This document shows positions 7,947 to 14,972 of a DNA stretch of 20,130 nt, one piece after another. Numbering within the stretch: the stretch's first letter is position 1; every line of letters starts with the position of its first letter. The position numbers were made by a program, and so were the translations under genes. The stretch is from NCBI RefSeq assembly GCF_946886105.1, contig NZ_CAMPHV010000067.1, positions 1 to 20,130 on the forward strand. Reading direction: 5' to 3'. Source of the DNA: an uncultured Pseudomonas sp. (lineage in GTDB: Bacteria; Pseudomonadota; Gammaproteobacteria; Pseudomonadales; Pseudomonadaceae). The notes below the pieces were generated by a model, which had not been told where the DNA came from, made no database searches, and was given only the letters and a program-made list of their open reading frames with translations.

Positions 7947-9055
7947 TCATTGCCGCCCCTGAGCGGCTGCAACGCATCCGGCCCGATGCAGGACAGATCG
8001 CGGCAGCCGCTCAAGGCCATGCTGACCTCCAACTCCTCACGCAGCAGCTTGAGCAGGTGCGCCACGCCCAGGGCGCCGGCCGTGGCCAGGGCATGGATAT
8101 AGGGCCGGCCGATCAGCACCGCATTGGCGCCCAGCGCCAGGGCCTTGAATACATCGGTACCGCGCCTGATGCCGCCGTCCACCAGAATCGGCGCAGCCGC
8201 GCCCAGTTCCGCGCGAATGCCGGGCAAGGCCTTGAGCGCCGGCCATTGCGAGTCCAGCGCCCGGCCGCCATGGTTGGAGACGATGACGCCCGCCGCTCCC
8301 GCGTCCATCGCCAAGCGCGCGTCCTCGGGATGCAGAATGCCCTTGAGCAGGATCGGCAGACAGGTCTGTCGGCATAGCCAGCGCACATCGTCCCAGGTCG
8401 GCGCGATCGCCAGCATGCCGTCGAATACCGCACTGCCTCCCGGCGACACCTGCGGCAGGACTGGCGGCTCGGCGATATTCACCGCGGCTATGCCGTCCGG
8501 CAAGGCGAAGGCCGCGCGCTGTTCACGATTGCGCAGCCCCGACACCGGCGCGTCCACGGTCAGCACCAGGGCGCGATAGCCGGCCGCCTCGGCGCGCTGC
8601 GCCAAGGCCAGGGTCGCGGCCCCGTCGCCCTGCCAATACAGCTGGAACCACAGCGGGCCGGGCGCCGCTTCGGCGACCGCTTCCAACGGCGTGGAGGCGA
8701 ACGAACTGAGCACCGCGCCGCCGCCCATCACCCCGGCCCCCAGCACAGTGGCCAACTCGCCCTCGGCATGAAACATGCGCTGGTAGGCCACCGGCGCCAA
8801 CAGGATGGGGTGCTGCAACTCATCGCCGAGCAGTTGGCAACGGGTATGGCCGCCGCGCAGGTCGCGCAGCATGCGCGGCACTATCGCCCAGTCGCGCCAG
8901 GCATCCAGGTTGGCCTGGCAGGTCAGCTCATCCGCCGCGCCGCCTTGCAGGTAGGCCAGTGCATTTGCATCCAGGCGCTCCAGGGCATAACGCTGATAAT
9001 CGCAGGCGGCGACCAGGTCGGCCGGGATCGCGCTCAGGGGTTCGCACAAGGCCAT
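7943..9055 (-). CDS. FMN-dependent alpha-hydroxy-acid oxidase/dehydrogenase
   Basis: The protein has 370 residues, the usual length for the LldD/glycolate oxidase/lactate oxidase family, with no membrane segment. Family residues are present: Y35 in YLQGGAADE, PVAYQRMFHAEGE, Y140 in WFQLYWQGD, R175 in DAPVSGLRN, K238 in LLKGI, catalytic H262 and R265 in VSNHGGRALD, and the FMN-phosphate segment LVDGGIRRGTDVFKALALGA. It should oxidise a 2-hydroxy acid to the 2-oxo acid using FMN, with oxygen or a membrane acceptor. It starts one base after the piuC stop (TGA-T-ATG), so the two are almost certainly translated together. No lactate permease, regulator or other dehydrogenase is nearby, so a lactate role is not supported by context. 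The substrate is unknown, and an lldD name would be over-specific. Confidence 0.9.
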   Translation of the reverse strand: MALCEPLSAIPADLVAACDYQRYALERLDANALAYLQGGAADELTCQANLDAWRDWAIVPRMLRDLRGGHTRCQLLGDELQHPILLAPVAYQRMFHAEGELATVLGAGVMGGGAVLSSFASTPLEAVAEAAPGPLWFQLYWQGDGAATLALAQRAEAAGYRALVLTVDAPVSGLRNREQRAAFALPDGIAAVNIAEPPVLPQVSPGGSAVFDGMLAIAPTWDDVRWLCRQTCLPILLKGILHPEDARLAMDAGAAGVIVSNHGGRALDSQWPALKALPGIRAELGAAAPILVDGGIRRGTDVFKALALGANAVLIGRPYIHALATAGALGVAHLLKLLREELEVSMALSGCRDLSCIGPDALQPLRGGNE

Positions 9056-9056
9056 A

Positions 9057-9734
9057 TCAATCCGCCCACTGCCGCAGCAGGTTGTGATAGGTGCCGGTCA
9101 GGCTGACCACCTCGTCGCTATCGCCCAGTTCGTGCCGCAGCTTGAGGATGGTCATGTCCAGGTCGAAAAGCATTTTGCGTTGCCAGGCATCGCGCACGCG
9201 GCTTTGCGTCCAGAGGAAGGAGGCGATACGCGCGCCGCGGGTCACCGGTTCGACACGGTGCAGGCTGGTCGCGGGATAGATGATGGCATCACCCGCCTCC
9301 AGCTTGATCTCGTGCTCGCCGTAGGTGTCTTCGACGATCAGTTCGCCGCCGTCGTACTCGTCCGGTTCGCTGAGAAATACCGTGGTGGAGACATCGGTGC
9401 GCACCTGATCATTGCTGAAGCGATCGCGCTGCAAGGCATTGTCCACATGGTTGCCGTAACGACCGCCGCCACTGTAGCAATTGAACATCGGCGGCAGCAT
9501 ATGCCGCGGCAGCACGGCGGAAACGAACAGCGGATGGCGCGCCAGCGCATCGGCCACGCGCTGCGCTAAACCGGCAAAGGCCGGCGAATCCGCCGGAAAT
9601 TGCAGATTCTGCTTGAGGCTTGCCGCCTGCGCACCGGAGGTTTGCACACCGTCGACCCAGGCATGGGCCGCCAGCTCGGCACGTAGCGCGGCGACTTCCT
9701 GTTTACTCAACACTTCGGGGATATGCAGCAGCAT
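9057..9734 (-). CDS. piuC: PiuC, Fe(II)/2-oxoglutarate-dependent oxygenase of iron uptake
   Basis: The protein has 225 residues from the chosen ATG, about the length I recall for PiuC. Iron ligands are H96 and D98 (GNHVDNALQ) and H159 (SLHRVEPVTRGAR). R169 sits ten residues after the distal histidine and would bind 2-oxoglutarate. The cytoplasmic PiuC/YbiX family accompanies TonB siderophore receptors and is iron-regulated; the substrate is not firmly known. The frame is open to 9773, but the third ATG is used: GGAGGAG lies six bases upstream and the protein then begins MLLHIPEV, as in relatives. The gene follows piuA after a 76-base gap containing a hairpin, and is coupled to the oxidase gene downstream. 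Confidence 0.92.
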   Translation of the reverse strand: MLLHIPEVLSKQEVAALRAELAAHAWVDGVQTSGAQAASLKQNLQFPADSPAFAGLAQRVADALARHPLFVSAVLPRHMLPPMFNCYSGGGRYGNHVDNALQRDRFSNDQVRTDVSTTVFLSEPDEYDGGELIVEDTYGEHEIKLEAGDAIIYPATSLHRVEPVTRGARIASFLWTQSRVRDAWQRKMLFDLDMTILKLRHELGDSDEVVSLTGTYHNLLRQWAD

Positions 9735-9764
9735 CGACATCTCCTCCATAAATACAGAACGCAA

Positions 9765-9790
9765 GAAGCCCACGCTTACGCGCGGGCTTC
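9765..9790. terminator. Hairpin between piuA and piuC
   Basis: Arms GAAGCCC (9765-9771) and GGGCTTC (9784-9790) are extended by an inner CGC/GCG pair, giving a compact stem-loop just past the piuA stop. On the minus strand it is followed by CTTGCGTTCTG, not a proper T tract. It is more likely an attenuator or a processing/stability element than a full terminator. Confidence 0.5.
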
Positions 9791-9810
9791 GGGGGCAGCG
9801 GATCGCTCTA

Positions 9811-12078
9811 TCAGAAGCTCAGCTCAGTGGTGAGCATTGCCGAGCGCGGCGTGCCCATGCGAACCCGCGAGCCGCCATTGTTCAACGTTTCGATGTATTC
9901 CTCGTCGAACAGGTTATACACGTTCAAACGCAGGTTGACGTTGTCGTTGACGCGGTAAGCGGCCATGGCATCCGCCACCCAGTAGGACGGGATTTTCGGC
10001 ATGTTCTGGGTGCTCAGATCAGTGCCGGAGGTGACCACCCGATCCTGCTCGGAAATATAGCGCGCACCACCGCCCAGGGTCAGATCGCCCAAGGTGTAGG
10101 AAGTCCACAGGGTCGCGGTCAGGTCCGGCGACCAGCGCACACCGGTGTTCTCGCTGATCACACCAGAGTTGTTGCGGCTGACTTGATCAAGCTGCTTGGT
10201 TTTCATATGGGCGATACCGGCGGACACCTGCCAGAAGTTGTTCAACTGGCCGACCAGGCCCAACTCGACGCCATCGACGCGGGTCTTGCCTTCCTGGAAA
10301 TAGCGGGCGGCGAAGGCGTCGTAGCTAACCTGATTTTCGTTCTCGGTGCGGTAGGCCGCCAGGGTCAGCGCCAGGCGCTGATCCAGCAGGTCCCACTTGG
10401 TGCCCAGTTCGACGTGTTCGGTTTCCTGCGGGTCCAGACCAACCTGTTCGTTGGACGAGGAGGTGGAGGAGCTGGCGGCCAGGTTGAAATTATTGCTGCC
10501 CGGCGGGGTCAGCGAGTTGGCGTAGGACAGGTAGATGCTGCCGTTTTCCAGCGGTTTGAACACCACGCCGGCATTCCAGCTGGTCAGATCGCCCGATTCG
10601 TAAGCACTGCCCGGCACCAGCGCGTTACTGGCCACTGCGGCGCTGTCGGTCTCGGTGCGGAAGTGTTCGAAACGCACGCCGCCGTTGAGCGCCCATTGCT
10701 CGTTCAGGTGCAGGGTGTCGAAGACATAGAGCGCGGCGGTCTTGGTCTCGCCGTCGGTGTAGGCGCCAGTCTTGTAGGGAGCGCCGAGGGCGTCGTGGGC
10801 ACTCGGGTCGTAGAGGTTGGCGGGCGTGACGATTACCTCCGGGTAGGCCACGCCGTCGATAGTCTGGGCGGCGGTGGCGTAGCTGCGGTTGAGCTGTTTC
10901 TCGCTCATTAGCTCGAGGCCCGCGGCCAGCTCGTTGCGCAGGCCAAAGGTGTCGAAGCTGGCGCTCAGGCTGGTCTGGTTGGCGAGAATCTCGTTTTCCT
11001 GATCGACCACCTGGAGCCGGCGCTCTACGGTCCAGCTCGCGGGATCAGCAGTCGGCGCGCTGATGGCGTTGATGCCGGTGAGGGTACGATCGTTGTTACT
11101 GCGGCCCCAGCGCGACAGGTTGCGCAGGGTCAGGACGTCATTGAGGTCGTGTTCGACCTTGATGGTGAACATGTCGCCGTCGATCTTTTCCTGATCGTTT
11201 TTCGAGCCGTAATAGTTCTCGCTGTCGACCTTGCCGCCGGCATCGATATTGGCGTTGGCGTTATAGAAGCCGTGCATGCCGATGGTCGGGATGCCACCAT
11301 CCGGAGTGTTGTCCTGGCGTACATGCTGGGAATAGAGATAAACGCGGGTCGCCCTGTCCAGACCGAAGGCGATGGAAGGCGCCACGCCGTAGCTGCTGTT
11401 ATCGACGTAATCGCGGCCATCGACATCGCCTTCGCGACGCATCAGGTTCAAACGAAAGGCCGAGTTGTCGCCCAGTTGCTGATTGATATCGGCGGTGAGG
11501 CTGCTCTTGTTCGCCGTGCCGTAGCCGACGGTGGCGAAGATCTCGTCGGTCAGGGTCGGCAGCTTGGAGATCAGGTTGATATAGCCGGACGACGCACCGC
11601 GACCGATATCGGAACCAGTGGCTCCCTTGACCACTTCGACCTGCTCCAGGTTGAACACATCGCGGCTCACCGCGCCGAGGTCACGCACGCCGTCGACGAA
11701 GGTCGACTGCTGGGTGGAGAAGCCGCGCATCATGAAAGTGTCGCCGGCCGAGGTGTTGCCGTTTTCGCCCAACTGCATGGTGATGCCGGGAGTGTTGCGC
11801 AACGCTTCCATCAGGCTGTTGGCGCCCTGCTCGCGGAGCATTTCCTTCTTGATCACCTGCACGGTTTTGGGCGTATCGAGTAGCGGCTGGGTCAGCTTGC
11901 TGTTGGCGCTTTTATCGGCCTTGTACGGCACCTCGGCTTTGGAGGTCACGACCATCTCCGGCAAGCTCAACTCGCCCTTTGCCTCTTCCGTCTGAGCAAA
12001 TGCCATCCCTGGAATAGCGGCGGCGATCAGCGCTGCCAGATGACTGACTTTTTGATGCTTGCGACTGCGAATGGTCAT
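9811..12078 (-). CDS. piuA: PiuA, TonB-dependent siderophore receptor
   Basis: The protein has 755 residues from the chosen ATG, close to the length I recall for PiuA. A signal peptide (about 1-29, ending GMAFAQ) precedes a TonB box (EMVVTS, 41-46) and a plug domain (about 65-175, with MRGFSTQQSTFVDGVRD and VEVVKGATGSDIGRGASSGYINL). An outer-membrane beta-barrel then runs to the C-terminal phenylalanine (TTELSF). It imports ferric catecholate-type siderophores in a TonB-dependent way; P. aeruginosa PiuA also admits siderophore-conjugated beta-lactams. The frame is open to 12234, but those upstream residues contain the Fur box and promoter. The ATG at 12076-12078 has GGGG upstream and gives a normal signal peptide. 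It heads a unit with piuC and the oxidase gene. Confidence 0.93.
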   Translation of the reverse strand: MTIRSRKHQKVSHLAALIAAAIPGMAFAQTEEAKGELSLPEMVVTSKAEVPYKADKSANSKLTQPLLDTPKTVQVIKKEMLREQGANSLMEALRNTPGITMQLGENGNTSAGDTFMMRGFSTQQSTFVDGVRDLGAVSRDVFNLEQVEVVKGATGSDIGRGASSGYINLISKLPTLTDEIFATVGYGTANKSSLTADINQQLGDNSAFRLNLMRREGDVDGRDYVDNSSYGVAPSIAFGLDRATRVYLYSQHVRQDNTPDGGIPTIGMHGFYNANANIDAGGKVDSENYYGSKNDQEKIDGDMFTIKVEHDLNDVLTLRNLSRWGRSNNDRTLTGINAISAPTADPASWTVERRLQVVDQENEILANQTSLSASFDTFGLRNELAAGLELMSEKQLNRSYATAAQTIDGVAYPEVIVTPANLYDPSAHDALGAPYKTGAYTDGETKTAALYVFDTLHLNEQWALNGGVRFEHFRTETDSAAVASNALVPGSAYESGDLTSWNAGVVFKPLENGSIYLSYANSLTPPGSNNFNLAASSSTSSSNEQVGLDPQETEHVELGTKWDLLDQRLALTLAAYRTENENQVSYDAFAARYFQEGKTRVDGVELGLVGQLNNFWQVSAGIAHMKTKQLDQVSRNNSGVISENTGVRWSPDLTATLWTSYTLGDLTLGGGARYISEQDRVVTSGTDLSTQNMPKIPSYWVADAMAAYRVNDNVNLRLNVYNLFDEEYIETLNNGGSRVRMGTPRSAMLTTELSF

Positions 12079-12166
12079 GCTTATCCCCGACAGGAAGAGG
12101 TCTCCTCCCTGCACCGCAAATGGCGATCGATGGGAGGAGAAAGGTAGGTGGCGTGAAACGACGCGC

Positions 12167-12204
12167 ATGCTAATCATTGCTAAATGTAAATGCAATTGAT
12201 TATC
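12167..12204 (-). promoter_or_regulatory. Candidate Fur box and promoter of piuA
   Basis: At 12186-12204 the 19-base GTAAATGCAATTGATTATC (plus strand) matches the Fur consensus GATAATGATAATCATTATC at 13 of 19 positions. On the minus strand TTGCAT is followed 17 bases later by TAGCAT (plus positions 12167-12172), a possible -35/-10 pair whose -35 overlaps the box. TAATCATT at 12171-12178 may extend the Fur-binding region. The piuA ATG lies about 90 bases downstream. Confidence 0.65.
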
Positions 12205-12256
12205 GATAGTCCATTGTGGCGTTCTGCCATGCATCCGACAGACGGCAAACTCTCAT

Positions 12257-12290
12257 AAAAAAAACGCCACGATTGTTCGCGGCGTTTTCT
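12257..12290 (-). terminator. Intrinsic terminator, probably bidirectional
   Basis: Arms AAAACGCC (12261-12268) and GGCGTTTT (12281-12288) are extended by an inner CGA/TCG pair around a 4-base loop. On the minus strand eight T residues end the stem (through 12257), so it should stop transcripts from the IutA-like gene before piuA. On the plus strand the T run is shorter. Confidence 0.8.
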
Positions 12291-12411
12291 ATGGCTCTGT
12301 ACCCGTTATGTGCTGAGTCGTCCCGAAGAGCTATGAGGTGCATGAGGAGCGGTAAAACGTGGGTTAGGCGCGAACCGGGCTCAGGCAAACACCATCAACC
12401 CTCAACGCGCC

Positions 12412-12457
12412 GTAACCCACCATAGCGGTCCACCGATAAACCGCTATGGTGGGTTAC
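12412..12457. repeat. Perfect 18-base inverted repeat, GGGTTAC type
   Basis: GTAACCCACCATAGCGGT (12412-12429) and its exact complement (12440-12457) flank a 10-base loop. Related fragments occur at 12357-12370 (GTGGGTTAGGCGC) and 12500-12519 (a CGCTAACCCACCCTAC-type unit), so this stretch is a small cluster of one repeat family downstream of the IutA-like gene. There is no T tract. Confidence 0.75.
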
Positions 12458-12582
12458 GCGGCGCTCGAAATGCGTAGTGCCCTGCCATAACCAGCCCCAG
12501 CGCCGCTAACCCACCCTACAAAAACTGCGTGCAACAGGTAGCTGGGACATAGCCTTTTCTATGGGTTCGACTGGCTTCTCGG

Positions 12583-14700
12583 TTAGAAGCTGACTTGATA
12601 ACCCAGGGTGAAGGTACGCCCACGACCCTTGAACAGCTGATCGTCACGCTTGCTGGCGGCCTGCGCGTAGTAGGTCAGGTAGTCCTTGTTCAGCAGATTT
12701 TCGATGCCCAGGCTGGCTTCGCCCACCGGCAAGCGGTAGCCGAGCGAGGCGTCGACCAGGCTGTAGCCGTCGAAATCCAGCGCTGCATCATCGAAACCGC
12801 GGCTGGCGTAATGGTTGGCCTGCAGACGGGTGTTGAGCTTGTCGGTCCAATTGGCCTGCCAGCTCAGACCGTAACGGTCGGGGGAGATATTGGCGCCATC
12901 CAGATCGGTGTCGACCTTGCCGTCGCCGTCGGTATCGGATTGGCCGTTGACCTGGGCATAGGTCGCTTGCAAACGGTGGACAGCATTCAACCGCCAACCA
13001 GCCGTGGCTTCGACGCCATCGATTTCGGTGCGCTCGCGCTTGACCTGATAGAAGCCGCCGACATTCTCCAAGCGCGAGCCCAGCTCGGCGTCGGATTCGA
13101 AGTAGCTGATTTCCGCGTCGAAGGGGCCATGATTGAAGCGCAGGCCAATCTCGCGGTTGTCGGTGACGATCGGCTGCAGATCGAGAAAGCTGTCGACGCT
13201 CAGGCCCGGATCCTTGATACCACGCAGCACCCGACCGACGTCCGGCATGCCGAAGCCCTCCGAGTAGTTGGCGAATACCTGTGCCCAGTCGCTGGCCTGG
13301 AACACCAGACCGGCGTTGAACAGGGTTTCTTCGAACTTCGGGCTACCGCCCTTGACGCTGACGCCGCCCGCAGGCGTGGTGGTCGAGGCGATGGTGTGGA
13401 AATCGTCGATGTCCAGCCGGGCGAACTCGTGGCGCACGCCGGCGTGCAAAGTCAGCCGCTCGGCGGGCTGGATTTCAGCCTGGAGGAAGGGTGCGAAATT
13501 GCGGAAACGGGTTTCCGGTACCCATTCGCGACCGGTTTCGATCAGCATCTGGCTGGTGGTGTCCTGCAGCACATCGAAGCCCGCAGTGACCCCCAGCAAG
13601 CCGTCGAACATGCCCTCGCGACCGATACTGAACTTGCCACCGTACTTGTCCGACTCGTTCTGCGACTGGTCGAACAGGGTGCCAACCGTGGCAATGGAGG
13701 CGTCTTGGAAGGTGTCATGGCTGCCGCCGCCGAAGCGTGCGCGAAAGCGCTGACTGTAGAGCTGCGCGGACAGGCGATTGCCGAACAGGTCGTCGTGCTT
13801 GTAGTTCAAACTGGTCGCCAGCACTTCGTTCTGCGGCGCCTCGCCCTGTGGTTGCCCCTTGCGCGAGGTGGCCGGGGTGCCGCTGGCGCGGTCGCCCGGC
13901 ACGTTGACGTATTCGTGCTCGCCCTCGATCTGGAAGCGGTTGATCATCAGTTCGAGGTTCTGATCGCTATCGAACCAATATCCCAGCTTGAGCAACAGGT
14001 CGTTGCTGGTCGAATCCATGATGTCGCCCTGGGTGTCGTCGACGCCGATCAGTTCGCCATCGGCGTCATAGAACATGCCGCGGGTCTGCCAGCTGGCAGC
14101 GGCCAGATAGTCCCAACTGCCCTGATTGCCTTCGACCCGGTAATCCAGCTTGTAGCCCAGGCCTTCGGATTCATAGTCAGTCGCGCCGTTAAAGCTGATT
14201 CCGGCGTGCTGCTTGAAGGTACCGCCGGCGGGGCGCCGGGTGACGTAGTTGATGATCCCACCGGTGGCGCCCAGACCATGCTCGGCGCTGGCGCCGTGGA
14301 TCACTTCGATACGCTCGACCATCGACAAGTCGATGGTGTAGCCGTCGCGGGCACTGTCGCGCAGCGGCGTGGATTGCGGCACGCCGTCGATCAGCACCAG
14401 GGCCGAACGTCCGCGAAAGGTCTCGCCGGAGCTGGTCATCTTCTGCCGGCTCGGCGAGTAGGACGGAATCAGGTTGCTCAGCACCTGTCCGTGGTCGGAG
14501 GTGATCGCTAGCTGCTGCTCGATCTGCTCGCGACTGATCACCGTGATTTTCTGCGGTGTTTTACCCGCTTCGCTCCTTGCACGGGTGGCACTGATGGTCA
14601 GAGCATCCAGCTCTACGGCTTCCTGGGCCAAGGTCGGCAGGCCGGGCATGGCCAGGCAAGCCAATGAAATAGAGAGGTGGAGGCGGGAGCGACAGAACAC
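12583..14700 (-). CDS. TonB-dependent receptor of the IutA/RhtA (aerobactin/rhizobactin) type
   Basis: The protein has 705 residues. The signal peptide is about 1-26 (ending LPTLAQ), the probable TonB box is LDALTISA at 31-38, and the plug domain is about 45-155 (FRGRSALVLIDGVPQSTPLR, RIEVIHGASAEHGLGATGGIINYVTRR). The barrel ends SLGIENLLNKDYLTYY, then FKGRGRTFTLGYQVSF, which closely resembles the end of E. coli IutA as I recall it, including the KGRGRTF element. The start is GTG, chosen because AAGGAG lies eight bases upstream. A strong Fur box lies just upstream. No hydroxamate/citrate siderophore synthesis genes are in view, so it probably takes up siderophores made by others. The exact ligand cannot be settled from sequence alone. 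Confidence 0.88.
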   Translation of the reverse strand: MFCRSRLHLSISLACLAMPGLPTLAQEAVELDALTISATRARSEAGKTPQKITVISREQIEQQLAITSDHGQVLSNLIPSYSPSRQKMTSSGETFRGRSALVLIDGVPQSTPLRDSARDGYTIDLSMVERIEVIHGASAEHGLGATGGIINYVTRRPAGGTFKQHAGISFNGATDYESEGLGYKLDYRVEGNQGSWDYLAAASWQTRGMFYDADGELIGVDDTQGDIMDSTSNDLLLKLGYWFDSDQNLELMINRFQIEGEHEYVNVPGDRASGTPATSRKGQPQGEAPQNEVLATSLNYKHDDLFGNRLSAQLYSQRFRARFGGGSHDTFQDASIATVGTLFDQSQNESDKYGGKFSIGREGMFDGLLGVTAGFDVLQDTTSQMLIETGREWVPETRFRNFAPFLQAEIQPAERLTLHAGVRHEFARLDIDDFHTIASTTTPAGGVSVKGGSPKFEETLFNAGLVFQASDWAQVFANYSEGFGMPDVGRVLRGIKDPGLSVDSFLDLQPIVTDNREIGLRFNHGPFDAEISYFESDAELGSRLENVGGFYQVKRERTEIDGVEATAGWRLNAVHRLQATYAQVNGQSDTDGDGKVDTDLDGANISPDRYGLSWQANWTDKLNTRLQANHYASRGFDDAALDFDGYSLVDASLGYRLPVGEASLGIENLLNKDYLTYYAQAASKRDDQLFKGRGRTFTLGYQVSF

Positions 14701-14768
14701 AGGACAGACTCCTTATGGGTCAACAAGGGGCCGGCACGGTACATCAGATAATAATCATTTGCATTATC
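14701..14768 (-). promoter_or_regulatory. Fur box and ribosome site of the IutA-like receptor gene
   Basis: AATAATCATTTGCATTATC at 14750-14768 (plus strand) matches the 19-base Fur consensus at 14 of 19 positions, and GAT just upstream (14747-14749) extends the repeated NATAAT pattern. It is the best Fur site in the window, about 50 bases before the GTG start. Possible -35 TTGTCG and -10 TATTAT lie around it on the minus strand with loose spacing. AAGGAG eight bases before the GTG decides the start. Confidence 0.75.
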
Positions 14769-14901
14769 GTTTCGACAAAACGCCATCACCTTGCCGACGA
14801 ACCGCACCCGCTCCTCGATGCGACTTGCCGCTGCAGGATTCAGCGAGAACGCATGGCGCGGCGGCGCAAGCCCATGCCTGTGGAGTACCGAAACGAGGCG
14901 C

Positions 14902-14940
14902 AAAAAAAAATGCCGCTCACTTGCGCCAAGTGAGCGGCAT
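14902..14940 (-). terminator. Strong intrinsic terminator of speC
   Basis: A 13-base perfect stem (arms 14910-14922 and 14928-14940, core TGCCGCTCACTT) has a 5-base loop. On the minus strand it is followed by an uninterrupted run of nine T residues (14902-14910). It lies about 33 bases beyond the speC stop and should isolate speC from the receptor gene downstream. Confidence 0.93.
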
Positions 14941-14972
14941 GACCGCCGTAGCGGTTTATCGATATGAGCTGC

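Larger units (their letters stand above)
12079..12582. other. Intergenic region between piuA and the IutA-like gene
   Basis: No gene is supported in these 504 bases. They hold the piuA leader and Fur-promoter region (12079-12204), an intrinsic terminator (12257-12290) and a cluster of GTGGGTTA-type repeats (about 12357-12519). A 62-codon minus-strand ORF at 12200-12388 runs straight through the terminator hairpin and is rejected. Confidence 0.7.

Noticed and set aside
7943..9055. Naming the oxidase lldD (lactate dehydrogenase)
   Set aside because: The catalytic residues fit the whole alpha-hydroxy-acid family; no lactate permease or regulator is nearby and the coupling is to piuC.
12079..12234. 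N-terminal extension of PiuA to the first in-frame start
   Set aside because: It would place the promoter and Fur box inside the gene and bury the signal peptide 52 residues in.
12200..12388. 62-codon minus-strand ORF before piuA
   Set aside because: It reads through an intrinsic terminator stem and into the piuA Fur box region.
12595..14511. 638-codon open frame on the plus strand opposite the IutA-like gene
   Set aside because: It is a GC-driven antisense shadow. The composition is low complexity in V, A, G and D, with no domain, while the opposite strand encodes a full TonB receptor.
14780..14900. Possible small gene between the speC terminator and the receptor promoter
   Set aside because: Short frames only, with no ribosome site or motif; I see nothing more in this stretch.
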